A stretch of DNA of 64,000 nt from Emticicia sp. 21SJ11W-3 (GTDB taxonomy: Bacteria; Bacteroidota; Bacteroidia; Cytophagales; Spirosomataceae): assembly GCF_024138715.1 (NCBI RefSeq), contig NZ_CP092074.1, positions 372,001 through 436,000 on the forward strand, written 5' to 3'. The position numbers and the translations under genes are program-made. The first letter of the stretch is position 1; each line of letters opens with the position of its first letter. The notes under the pieces were generated by a model. That model was not told where the DNA came from. It saw nothing but the letters and a program-made list of their open reading frames with translations, and ran no database searches. Below are positions 42,685 through 51,130 of this stretch, one piece after another.

Positions 42685-43047
42685 TTAATATTGCCCTGTT
42701 GACAGCATAACAAGCGTGCAGGCTTCTAAAGGCTCTATATTGTTTTTTGCAAGTAGGTCTTCAAATTCTGTATTTTCGGTTCCTGGGTTAAATATTACTC
42801 TTTTGGGTTTCAGACCCACAATGTAATCGTAATATTCAGGCTGGTGTTTCGGGCTTACATACATAGTTACGGTATCAATGCCATCCAGGTTTGGTTTGCT
42901 TGTCTGTATTTCTTTATTACCGATATTCCCTGTATCTCTACCTATCAGTTCAATTTCATGACCGTGATTCAGCAATCTGTTGGCTGCCAGGAATGCATAT
43001 CGGGCGGGGTCGGTTGATGCACCAATGATTAATGTTTTTTTTGACAT
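42685..43047 (-). CDS. CoA-binding-domain protein
   Basis: A 120-residue single-domain Rossmann protein of the CoA_binding_2 family. Motifs are TLIIGASTDPARYAFLAANRL (nucleotide loop), GHEIELIGRD, TVTMYVSPKHQPEYYDYI and RVIFNPGTENTEFEDL. Such small proteins bind CoA-like nucleotides; a precise function is not known. Confidence 0.88.
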   Translation of the reverse strand: MSKKTLIIGASTDPARYAFLAANRLLNHGHEIELIGRDTGNIGNKEIQTSKPNLDGIDTVTMYVSPKHQPEYYDYIVGLKPKRVIFNPGTENTEFEDLLAKNNIEPLEACTLVMLSTGQY

Positions 43048-43253
43048 TGTCTTAATCTGTTATAGTTAAATAACATTACCCAAAGCCGGTTTTGTTCCTT
43101 AAAAATACATTAAGCAAGCCCATAAGAACAATTTACCGAATGAAATGCTGTTTAATATGCGAGGATAATCCTGTCTGATGTGGTGTACTACCTATTTTGC
43201 TGGCATAACTTTTTTGCATTGATTGAATATAGTTAAGATTAAATTTTTTTGTG

Positions 43254-43835
43254 ATGAACCGAGGACTGAATAGCGAAAAAAATGCCCTGTGGGCAGAACG
43301 ATGGACCCCCGTTGTAATAAATGTAGAAGGTGTTGAGAACCCTCCCCGTTATGAGGTCTCAAATTTTGGCAGGCTGCGCAGCCTGCAGAGTGACGTGAAA
43401 GGAACAATTATCAAAGGCTCGGTTATACAGGGCTACAGGTCTCTGAATGTGAGGCTGCCTAAAGGAAAAACGTTTAACCGTTATATCCACAAGCTTGTTG
43501 CCGAAACCTTTGTAAAAAGAGAAAGCCCCGACCATAAGTTTGTAATACACCTGGACTTCGATAAGATGAACAACCATTTTGAAAACCTGAAATGGGTAAC
43601 CAAAGAAGAAATGGTTGAGCATAACCGTGAGAATCCCGCAGTGAAAAACAAACCGGTACCCAGAAACACCAAAAATTATAAACTGACAGAGACGAAAGTG
43701 CGCATGATAAAAAAGATGTTGCAGAATGAAAATACACGCCTGAAAATGATAGCCAAGCAGTTTGGTATTACTCACACACAATTGAACCGCATACGCTCAG
43801 GAGAAAACTGGGGGCATTTAAAATTAGACGAATAA
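43254..43835 (+). CDS. NUMOD4/HNH-type DNA-binding protein
   Basis: A 193-residue protein. The ATG at 43254 is used, one codon after a GTG. Residues 17-60 are a NUMOD4 motif (WTPVVINVEG...YEVSNFGRLRSL). An HNH-nuclease-like core follows (IHKLVAETFV, FVIHLDFDKMNNHFENLKWVT), and a C-terminal helix-turn-helix (MIAKQFGITHTQLNRIRSG). The central histidine and Asn-Asn pair are kept, while the usual HxDGN is HLDFDK. It resembles homing endonucleases of phages, but it stands in a core-type neighbourhood with no intron. It could be a domesticated regulator or nuclease. Confidence 0.82.
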   Translation: MNRGLNSEKNALWAERWTPVVINVEGVENPPRYEVSNFGRLRSLQSDVKGTIIKGSVIQGYRSLNVRLPKGKTFNRYIHKLVAETFVKRESPDHKFVIHLDFDKMNNHFENLKWVTKEEMVEHNRENPAVKNKPVPRNTKNYKLTETKVRMIKKMLQNENTRLKMIAKQFGITHTQLNRIRSGENWGHLKLDE

Positions 43836-43922
43836 TTGCACCTCTATTAATGCCCTGTGCAAATGGGCAGCTAACCCAAAAAGGCCTCCAAAGAATGCAG
43901 CTTTGTTAAACTGCCACAATGC

Positions 43923-44711
43923 TTAAGGTATATGCAGTGCTTTTAGTATGGTATTGGTAATTTCAACTCGGTCGGCGCCAAAAGATGGTAGTTTCTTATC
44001 TACCGGTTTATATACTCTGGTAACAAAAAAATAGGTGTTGGATTTGGCTTCTATGTAGCCAATAAACCAGCCTATATCGGTAGGTGGGAAATTAGACCAT
44101 CCGGTTTTTGCACGTAGCAGGTATTCCGGAGTTTGCTCGCGAATCATTATTTTCTTTACGATGTCAAACGTCCTTTTGGAGAACGGCAGTTTTTCTTCAT
44201 GAAGTTTTACTAAAAATTCAAGCTGGTTTTTGGGCGAAATCAGCATGCTTGAGCCCAGCCAGAAGGTTGTAAGCCCCCCACTTATATCTTGGTTTCCGTA
44301 ATTACAGGCTTTCAGATATTTCCGGTATTTGTCTTCGCCTATTCGTCGGGCAAGCTCCTGATAAAACCAGACCGTTGAGTTCTTGTAGGCATTCTTCAGG
44401 TCATGGTCGGCATTCCATGCACTTTGCGACCGCTCCTGCCCGTCCCATTTAATTATTTCATTTTCATCTTTAATGGCTCCGGTTTCCAGGGCAATCAGAG
44501 AATTTAGTATTTTAAAAGTTGAGGCTGGCGAAGTTGCTTTTAAAAACTCTCCCTTATCACTTACAAGATATTCTTTCTTTTGGTAGTTGTACATAAAAAA
44601 ACCACCTTCAAGGTCTTTTTCTTTAAAATAAGAGCTGAAATCCTGAACTTTCTGCGCAGAAATATCAAATAATACGCCAAGAGAAAAAATAAAAGCAAGT
44701 AGTTTTTTCAT
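43923..44711 (-). CDS. Class D (OXA-type) beta-lactamase
   Basis: A 262-residue serine beta-lactamase with signal peptide (MKKLLAFIFSLGVLFDISAQ; the frame start at 44771 only adds residues before it). All class D motifs are present: PASTFKIL (active Ser and Lys in STFK), STVWFYQ (SxV), YGN in CNYGNQDI, Trp in FWLGSS and AKTGWS (KTG). Length is typical of OXA enzymes. The enzyme should act in the periplasm against penicillins; the spectrum cannot be read from sequence. It lies among core genes without mobile-element marks, so it is probably intrinsic rather than acquired. Confidence 0.92.
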   Translation of the reverse strand: MKKLLAFIFSLGVLFDISAQKVQDFSSYFKEKDLEGGFFMYNYQKKEYLVSDKGEFLKATSPASTFKILNSLIALETGAIKDENEIIKWDGQERSQSAWNADHDLKNAYKNSTVWFYQELARRIGEDKYRKYLKACNYGNQDISGGLTTFWLGSSMLISPKNQLEFLVKLHEEKLPFSKRTFDIVKKIMIREQTPEYLLRAKTGWSNFPPTDIGWFIGYIEAKSNTYFFVTRVYKPVDKKLPSFGADRVEITNTILKALHIP

Positions 44712-44876
44712 TCTAAAGAAGCGCGGGTTAATTTTGGAATGGTTTCTAACAAAAATACGCAAAAGAGACAAGAAATATAGATGGGATTATTCAATTTCTG
44801 AAGATATTTTTATTCTTTTTTGTGAGAAACAACCCAAATAAGCTGATTGTGGAAAAGACTTAAAGGCCGCTTAAAT

Positions 44877-45119
44877 ATGAATCTGAAAGTACTGTGTTTC
44901 GGGATAACCCGCGATATCATCGGGCAGTTTGAGTATAAGGTCTCATTGCCTGCCAATGCCACTGTGGCCGACCTCAAAAATCACTTGGCCGTACAGTTTC
45001 CGGCTTTTGGCAAATTGAAATCGTTACGTATTGCACTGAACGAAGCGTATGCCGAAGACCCCATGCTATTAAAGGAAAACGATGAAATAGTGCTGATTCC
45101 CCCGGTTAGTGGCGGATAA
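44877..45119 (+). CDS. moaD: Molybdopterin synthase sulfur-carrier subunit MoaD
   Basis: An 80-residue ubiquitin-like sulfur carrier. The ATG at 44877 fits the fold (MNLKVLCFGITRDI); an earlier TTG is rejected. The C-terminus is PPVSGG, with the required terminal Gly-Gly that is thiocarboxylated and gives sulfur to precursor Z with MoaE. moaE follows 24 bases downstream. Confidence 0.93.
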   Translation: MNLKVLCFGITRDIIGQFEYKVSLPANATVADLKNHLAVQFPAFGKLKSLRIALNEAYAEDPMLLKENDEIVLIPPVSGG

Positions 45120-45143
45120 TTGTGGCGTTAATAAATTTAAAAA

Positions 45144-45560
45144 ATGATTGACATTCAACTATTGCATACAGCGCTATCTGAACAGGCCTGCCTCGACTTT
45201 GTAAAAACAGCCGATGCCGGTGGTATTGTAACTTTCGTAGGTACAGTACGAAACGCCACCCAAGGCAAAGCAGTAGTGCGGCTTGATTTTGAAGCCTATG
45301 AGCCTATGGCAATATCAGAAATGAAGAAAATTGCTGAGGCAGCCCTGGTAGCTTTTTCATTAAAGAAAATTGCTATTCATCATAGGGTGGGTACGCTTTC
45401 AATAGGAGAAGTGCCCGTGGTAATTGCAGTGTCGGCGGCTCATAGGAAGGCCGCGTTCGACGCCTGCGAATATGTAATTGATACCCTGAAAGAAACCGTG
45501 CCTATCTGGAAAAAAGAAATATTTGAAGATGGTGAAATATGGGTATCTTCCACACCCTGA
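45144..45560 (+). CDS. moaE: Molybdopterin synthase catalytic subunit MoaE
   Basis: A 138-residue MoaE, which with MoaD converts cyclic pyranopterin phosphate to molybdopterin. Visible motifs are GGIVTFVGTVRN, LDFEAYEPMAISEM, IHHRVGTLSIGE, AHRKAAFDACEYVIDTLKETVPIWKKE with the catalytic lysines. Length is normal. It is in an operon with moaD, and moaC faces it from the right, 11 bases away. Confidence 0.95.
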   Translation: MIDIQLLHTALSEQACLDFVKTADAGGIVTFVGTVRNATQGKAVVRLDFEAYEPMAISEMKKIAEAALVAFSLKKIAIHHRVGTLSIGEVPVVIAVSAAHRKAAFDACEYVIDTLKETVPIWKKEIFEDGEIWVSSTP

Positions 45561-45571
45561 TAGCACTTCTG

Positions 45572-46054
45572 TTACCGGGCTTCCAGCTTAAAATCTCTTT
45601 TGCCACCTGTTTTCTCAATCAAACGGGTTTCTTTGATGATAATATTATGAGAGAATGCCTTACACATATCATAAATAGTGAGTGCTGCTACGCTGGCGCC
45701 TGTAAGCGCTTCCATTTCTACACCGGTTTTACCTGTCAGTGAGGCAGTGCATTCTATTACTATTTCTTTCTGCGCATTAACGCTAATATTTACCTGGCAG
45801 TTTTCCAACCCCAGCGGATGGCAAAGAGGTATCAGCTCTCCTGTACGTTTGGCAGCCATTACCCCGGCAATAATGGCTGTCTGAAACACCGGCCCTTTTC
45901 TGGTGTGTATTTCGTTTTGTTGCAATTGGGCAAGTATCTCATCATCTACCACCACAATGCTGCGTGCTTTTGCCAGCCGTCTGCTGATTTGCTTTTCTCC
46001 TACATCTACCATGGTAGGGTTTCCGTTGGCGTCTATATGTGTAAATTCTGACAT
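45572..46054 (-). CDS. moaC: Cyclic pyranopterin monophosphate synthase MoaC
   Basis: A 160-residue MoaC, the second enzyme of molybdenum cofactor synthesis. Motifs are MVDVGEKQISRRLAKA, AGVMAAKRTGELIPLCHPL, VEMEALTGASVAALTIYDMCKA, with the active-site Asp and Lys (TRLIEKTGGK at the end). It is convergent with moaDE and lies 5 bases downstream of recQ in the same direction. MoaA is not in the window. Confidence 0.96.
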   Translation of the reverse strand: MSEFTHIDANGNPTMVDVGEKQISRRLAKARSIVVVDDEILAQLQQNEIHTRKGPVFQTAIIAGVMAAKRTGELIPLCHPLGLENCQVNISVNAQKEIVIECTASLTGKTGVEMEALTGASVAALTIYDMCKAFSHNIIIKETRLIEKTGGKRDFKLEAR

Positions 46055-46059
46055 ATTCT

Positions 46060-47961
46060 CTATTGTTTTTTCTGTAAAATACCCAATTCGCTATACCACA
46101 CCTCTTCGCTTTCCAGCATTCTTCTGATAACCTCTGCAATAAAGTCTTTATTTTCAAAAAAATGATAACCCATTATCTGGTTAATGTCTGCCGGTAGAAT
46201 CTCCAGTATTTTCTGGCGGTATCGGGCATAAGTATCAAAAGGTACTTCTCTTTTTTTGCGCTTCAGGCAATTATCGCAAATGCCACAGCTGGTCTCGGTA
46301 AATTCATCAAAATACTCTTGCAAAAACTGCATACGGCAAAGACGTTGTTCCTGAGCAAACTGCACTACGGCTTCTACTTTTTCTATTTCTTTCTTTTTAC
46401 GTCGTTCAAATTCAACACGGTTAATCGAAAGATAGTCGGCATCCTGCCTTGCCGTCAGAAAAGTAAGTTGCGGGCTGCTTTTCTGTTTCTGGTAATCGGC
46501 TATTCCTGCCTGATTCAGGTACATAAGCATTTTTTCAACTTCACCGGGTTGCGCATAGAAATTCCGGCCTATGGCGCTTTCAGATATAGTGGTGAAGTCG
46601 GTAAACAAATGCCCACCATACATACGTAGCAGCAATTTAGTAAACCTGTCGTAACTCTCGTTTTTAATCTGAAAGTTATATAACTCATGATTATCAACCT
46701 TGAAACGGAACTTCGAGGGGCTGAAATACGAGTCGCTTAGCTGAATGAGCCCTTCGTCTTCGAGTTTTTTCAGGGCATGGTGTGTATCGTTGGCCATCAA
46801 CCCGAAAGTGCCTATGAACTCCTGAAAATCAAAATCATAACTTTCAAAGTTTTCGCCACCCATTGCCAGCCTGAAGTAGTTAGCCAATGCCTGATACGTT
46901 CGTTTAAGCGCTTCAATAGGCGGATACTTCTGCTCAACCTGCTTGTAAATATCCTTCAGGTCAGCTTTAAAATATAACAGAATGGCGTAAGACTTCAGCC
47001 CGTCACGCCCTGCCCGCCCAGATTCCTGATAATAGGCCTCCAGGTTTTCAGGCAGGTCCAGGTGCACAACCACCCGCACGTCGGGTTTGTCAATACCCAT
47101 GCCAAATGCGTTGGTAGCCACAATAACCCTTACCTGATTTTTTATCCAGGCTTCCTGTTTTCTGAAGCGCTCAGCCATTGAAAGCCCGGCATGGTAGTAC
47201 TCAGACCTGATACGGTTGCTATTCAGCCAGTCCGAAATCTCTTTGGTTCTTCTGCGGCTTCGCACATACACAATAGCGCAGCCTTGTACTTTCATGAGTA
47301 TCTCAAAGAGTTTACGTTCTTTGCTTTCCTCGCAAAAAGCCGAGTAAGAAATGTTTGGCCGGGCAAAACTCTGCTGGAAAATCTGAGTATTCTGAAAACC
47401 CAGTTTTTGGATAATATCCTGCTTTACATCTTTTGTTGCCGTTGCCGTAAGGGCTATCATAGGCGCCTTGGGCGCAAATTTTCTGAATTCCGGAATTTTA
47501 AGATACGGCGGGCGGAAATCGTACCCCCATTGAGAAACACAGTGGGCTTCATCAACCGCCAGTAAGCACACTTTCATACGTTTGGTGCGCTCTTGCATAA
47601 TCTCAGTCAGTAAGCGCTCGGGCGACACATACAAAAACTTGAAGTCGCCATATACAAAGTTATCCAGAGTATAGTCAATCTCTGTCCGGTGCATGCCTGA
47701 GTAAATGGCTGCTGCCTTAATACCGCGTCTTTTCAACTGTTCAACCTGATCTTTCATCAGGGCAATCAGCGGAGTTATAACAATGCAAACACCGTCCATT
47801 TGCATGGCAGGTACCTGAAAACAAACAGATTTGCCACCACCTGTAGGCATTATAGCCAGGGTGTCGTTTCCTTGCAGCACAGAATTAATGATGTTTTCCT
47901 GTAATGGCCGGAACGAATCATACTGCCAGTATTTCAGTAATATTTCTTTTGATGCTTGCAT
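46060..47961 (-). CDS. recQ: RecQ-family DNA helicase
   Basis: A 633-residue 3'-5' DNA helicase. The two RecA-like domains are complete: Walker A MPTGGGKSVCFQVP, DEAH in LAVDEAHCVSQWGYDFRP, ALTATAT, and the C-domain with ATNAFGMGIDKPDVR and YQESGRAGRDG. The zinc cluster (CRMQFLQEYF...CGICDNC) lies at about residues 555-590, after some 200 residues of winged-helix-like sequence; in E. coli RecQ it directly follows the helicase core. There is no HRDC domain. This is a known variant layout in Bacteroidota as far as I recall. moaC follows closely. Confidence 0.93.
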   Translation of the reverse strand: MQASKEILLKYWQYDSFRPLQENIINSVLQGNDTLAIMPTGGGKSVCFQVPAMQMDGVCIVITPLIALMKDQVEQLKRRGIKAAAIYSGMHRTEIDYTLDNFVYGDFKFLYVSPERLLTEIMQERTKRMKVCLLAVDEAHCVSQWGYDFRPPYLKIPEFRKFAPKAPMIALTATATKDVKQDIIQKLGFQNTQIFQQSFARPNISYSAFCEESKERKLFEILMKVQGCAIVYVRSRRRTKEISDWLNSNRIRSEYYHAGLSMAERFRKQEAWIKNQVRVIVATNAFGMGIDKPDVRVVVHLDLPENLEAYYQESGRAGRDGLKSYAILLYFKADLKDIYKQVEQKYPPIEALKRTYQALANYFRLAMGGENFESYDFDFQEFIGTFGLMANDTHHALKKLEDEGLIQLSDSYFSPSKFRFKVDNHELYNFQIKNESYDRFTKLLLRMYGGHLFTDFTTISESAIGRNFYAQPGEVEKMLMYLNQAGIADYQKQKSSPQLTFLTARQDADYLSINRVEFERRKKKEIEKVEAVVQFAQEQRLCRMQFLQEYFDEFTETSCGICDNCLKRKKREVPFDTYARYRQKILEILPADINQIMGYHFFENKDFIAEVIRRMLESEEVWYSELGILQKKQ

Positions 47962-48270
47962 CGTTCAAAACGCAGTTTCCGTCTAACATGCAAAGATACA
48001 GAGTTCGGCCGTTAATATATTAACTCAAGCCCGTGTATAAAAGATGTTTATTTATTTAAACAAGGGTGGAGTAAAACCAAAATTAACCGCCGATAAACTT
48101 AACGTACCAGGTATAACGTGTATCAATCAATAAATCTGCCTTTCAGTTTATACAAAATGTGATTTTATGCGTTAGAATTTATACCTTGTATAGAATTTTG
48201 TCAGCAACCTAAACCTGGCAGATTACGTAATTTAAAATAGACTTTGAAAAACAGGAATTGATATAAAAAT
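47962..48270. other. Intergenic region between divergent recQ and metalloprotease genes
   Basis: About 310 AT-rich bases, no gene seen. The stretch tatagaattttg at about 48189-48200 resembles a degenerate Bacteroidota -7 element for the rightward gene, without a clear -33 partner. Confidence 0.4.
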
Positions 48271-50961
48271 ATGAGAAAACTTTACCTTTCCGGCTTACTG
48301 GCTTTTACCGTCATGTCAGCGCTGGCTCAAAAGCCAAATAGCCCACGTGATAAAGACCTTGCAAAACCCAACACCGGCAAAATAGAGTTTATGAAGGGCA
48401 ATATGATAGTGTGCCCCGGCGATTTTGTTGATGCTAACACCTACGTGCCTCCGGCTAAAGATGTTCAAGCCGCCCTGAAAGCAAAAAGCTCAAGAACAAC
48501 AGCGGCTACTTCAACCACATTTATAGTTACCTATGAAGGGTTTACACCAGAAGCGCAAAAGGCATTTCAGCAGGCGGTAGATATATGGGCATCTATACTT
48601 AGTTCGCCGGTGCCTATCCGTGTGCTTGCCATCTGGCATGACATCCAAAGCAACAGTGCCACCAGTACTATTCTGGGGCAGGCAAGCCCGGCCGATTTTA
48701 CACGCAATTTTCCCGGGCAGCAAAAATCAGGTACCTGGTATCCGATTGCCCTTGCTGAAAAAATTGCAGGAAAAGAACTTAACTCAATTAATGAATATGA
48801 TATAAGAGCAGAGTTTAACAGTTCTGCTAACTGGTATTTAGGTAGTGGCGCTCCGGCCCGTAATCAGTTCGACTTCACATCCGTTGTATTACATGAGCTG
48901 TGCCATGGCCTGGGCTTTACCTCTTCCATGAGTTCAACGGCTACCTCTACAACGGCATCGTGGGGGTATAGCACCGGATACCCGATTATTTTTGACCAGT
49001 TTATGGAAAACGGCACCGGCCAGAAATTACTTAATACCACTTTGTTCGCCAATCCGTCTTCTGCATTGCGTCAGCAGTTAATAGGAAACAATCTTTTTTT
49101 TAACAGCCCGATGTCTCAGATGAAAGGGGACGAAAAACCCAAGCTTTATGCACCAATTGTGTATGAGCCGGGGTCCAGCGTTTCTCACCTTGACGATAAC
49201 ACTTATACATCGGGTAATGATAATTCCTTAATGACCTCCAGAGCCAGTTTGCGTGAGGTAATTCGTGACCCCGGCCCACTGGTACGCAATATGTTTGCTG
49301 ATATGGGCTGGAAGAGCACCTCTCTGGTGCATACACCTGTTAAAAGCATTGAAAACTTTGTTTCCAGTGTAAAGATATCGGCTAAAATAACGAGTGACAC
49401 CACGCTGGTGGCAGGCAGTGCCAAGTTGTATTATTCAGAAGACGATTCCATCAGTAAGGCCAAGGTTCTTGATTTGGTACGTGTGGGCAATACTGACGAA
49501 TACACTGCCACTATTCCGGTTAGTAAACCCGGTGCGGTTATCAGATATTATCTGGTAGTACAAGACAACTACAAACGCACCAATACTTCTCCGGCGGAAG
49601 CGCCATCAAAAGGCTTTTATGGTTTTCAGGTAGGCGCAGCAGATATTTCAGCGCCATTTGTAACGGCTGTTCCGCTTACTTTTGTGCCACCTGCAACAAA
49701 GCCGGATGTTTTTCTGAACGCCGAAGACGACTTTGAACACGGTATAGATACTGTTTACGTAGAGTATCTGGTGAATGGGCAGGCAAAACCGGCTGTTGGT
49801 TTGAAAAAGTATAATCCGGAAACAGACGACAAGCGTTATTCGCAGGGAAGAAATGATGTATATGCCTATCTTGGCAAAGAACTCTTTGGCAACCTGCAAA
49901 AAGGAGACCGCGTTTTGTATAGAATTGTGGCCAGTGATAATTCAAAGAACAAAAACACCACAATTATTCCTTCATACTTTAATACACCCGGCAAAAATGT
50001 AACGCTTTCGCCTGATTACTTTGAGTTTGTGGTTACAGACCTGAACACGCAAGTGCCGGTGAGAGAATACAGCACCGATTTTAATACCCCTAATGCTGAT
50101 TTTATCGGAATCGGGGGATGGGATATCCGGCAGCCATCCGGATTTGACGACGGTGGTTTGCACTCGGCGCATCCCTATAAAAACGGTGGAAACGAGTATC
50201 TGGAATCAAATACAATGGCCTTGTTCTTAAAGCCTATTGAATTGAAAAATCAGAAAGATTCTGCCAATATTACTTTTGATGAAATTGTTTTGGTTGAGCC
50301 CGGTGAAGCCGGCGCCTCATACGGAAGTACCAATTTCTTTGATTATGTGGTGGTAGAAGGCTCTTATGACGGTGGAGCATCTTGGGAACCCTTTGAAGAT
50401 GGGTATGATGTGTCTTACAATAGTGAGTGGGTAAAGACTTATAATAATTTTGAGGAAAGTACGTATATAAATCAGGATGGCGAAACAGAAAAAGTTAATG
50501 ATTCAAAAGGGGTAGGAAAGCAAAGCCTTTTTAGAACCAGAACTATCAAGATGCTTAACAGTGGTACTTTTGTAGCCGGAGAAACCATTTTGTTGCGCTT
50601 CAGATTGTTTAGCGACCAGTTGGTTCATGGCTGGGGCTGGGCTATTGATAACCTGAAAATACAGATGAAACCACCCGCACCGATACTGGCTGTTGAACCC
50701 GGTCTTGAAAAAACAATTACACTGGCACCGAATCCATCACCTGACGAAATCCAGATTACAGCCACCCTGCCCAAACCGGGCCGTGTGAAAATGGAAGTAA
50801 TGGGGGCTAACGGCAAAAAAATGATGGACCGTGAGTACCTAACCGATATTAGTATGTTTTACGAGAAAATAGATGTAAGAAGTTTGAATGCAGGTACCTA
50901 TCTGGTGCGTTTGCATACGGAAAACGGCATTATTGTAAAAAGATTTGTGGTGAGCCATTAA
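48271..50961 (+). CDS. Secreted metalloprotease with type IX secretion sorting domain
   Basis: An 896-residue secreted zinc protease. The signal peptide is MRKLYLSGLLAFTVMSALAQ. The metzincin zinc site is at about residue 209 (VVLHELCHGLGFTSSM: HExxHxxGF). Beta-rich regions of fibronectin or immune-modulator type follow (380-470 and 580-800). The C-terminal 75 residues form a type A sorting domain of the type IX system, beginning LAPNPSPDEIQI and ending AGTYLVRLHTENGIIVKRFVVSH-like; it directs export across the outer membrane. This implies gliding-type secretion machinery in the organism. The substrate is unknown. Confidence 0.9.
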   Translation: MRKLYLSGLLAFTVMSALAQKPNSPRDKDLAKPNTGKIEFMKGNMIVCPGDFVDANTYVPPAKDVQAALKAKSSRTTAATSTTFIVTYEGFTPEAQKAFQQAVDIWASILSSPVPIRVLAIWHDIQSNSATSTILGQASPADFTRNFPGQQKSGTWYPIALAEKIAGKELNSINEYDIRAEFNSSANWYLGSGAPARNQFDFTSVVLHELCHGLGFTSSMSSTATSTTASWGYSTGYPIIFDQFMENGTGQKLLNTTLFANPSSALRQQLIGNNLFFNSPMSQMKGDEKPKLYAPIVYEPGSSVSHLDDNTYTSGNDNSLMTSRASLREVIRDPGPLVRNMFADMGWKSTSLVHTPVKSIENFVSSVKISAKITSDTTLVAGSAKLYYSEDDSISKAKVLDLVRVGNTDEYTATIPVSKPGAVIRYYLVVQDNYKRTNTSPAEAPSKGFYGFQVGAADISAPFVTAVPLTFVPPATKPDVFLNAEDDFEHGIDTVYVEYLVNGQAKPAVGLKKYNPETDDKRYSQGRNDVYAYLGKELFGNLQKGDRVLYRIVASDNSKNKNTTIIPSYFNTPGKNVTLSPDYFEFVVTDLNTQVPVREYSTDFNTPNADFIGIGGWDIRQPSGFDDGGLHSAHPYKNGGNEYLESNTMALFLKPIELKNQKDSANITFDEIVLVEPGEAGASYGSTNFFDYVVVEGSYDGGASWEPFEDGYDVSYNSEWVKTYNNFEESTYINQDGETEKVNDSKGVGKQSLFRTRTIKMLNSGTFVAGETILLRFRLFSDQLVHGWGWAIDNLKIQMKPPAPILAVEPGLEKTITLAPNPSPDEIQITATLPKPGRVKMEVMGANGKKMMDREYLTDISMFYEKIDVRSLNAGTYLVRLHTENGIIVKRFVVSH

Positions 50962-50986
50962 TTAAGTATTAATACATTATACCGAC

Positions 50987-51025
50987 GGAGTCTGTTCCTG
51001 CATTTGGGACAGACTCCTTTTTTTT
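50987..51025 (+). terminator. Terminator of the metalloprotease gene
   Basis: ggagtctgttcc pairs with gggacagactcc (one G-U pair) around a 7-base loop, followed by eight T. Confidence 0.88.
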
Positions 51026-51130
51026 CTGATTCAGGGCAATCAGAAAAAATAAGGAATGAATAATTGAATTTAGCTTGCCGGGTTTTTCCGGATTTTGTTT
51101 TTAATGCTTAAATTGGGTCAAAAATAGGCT

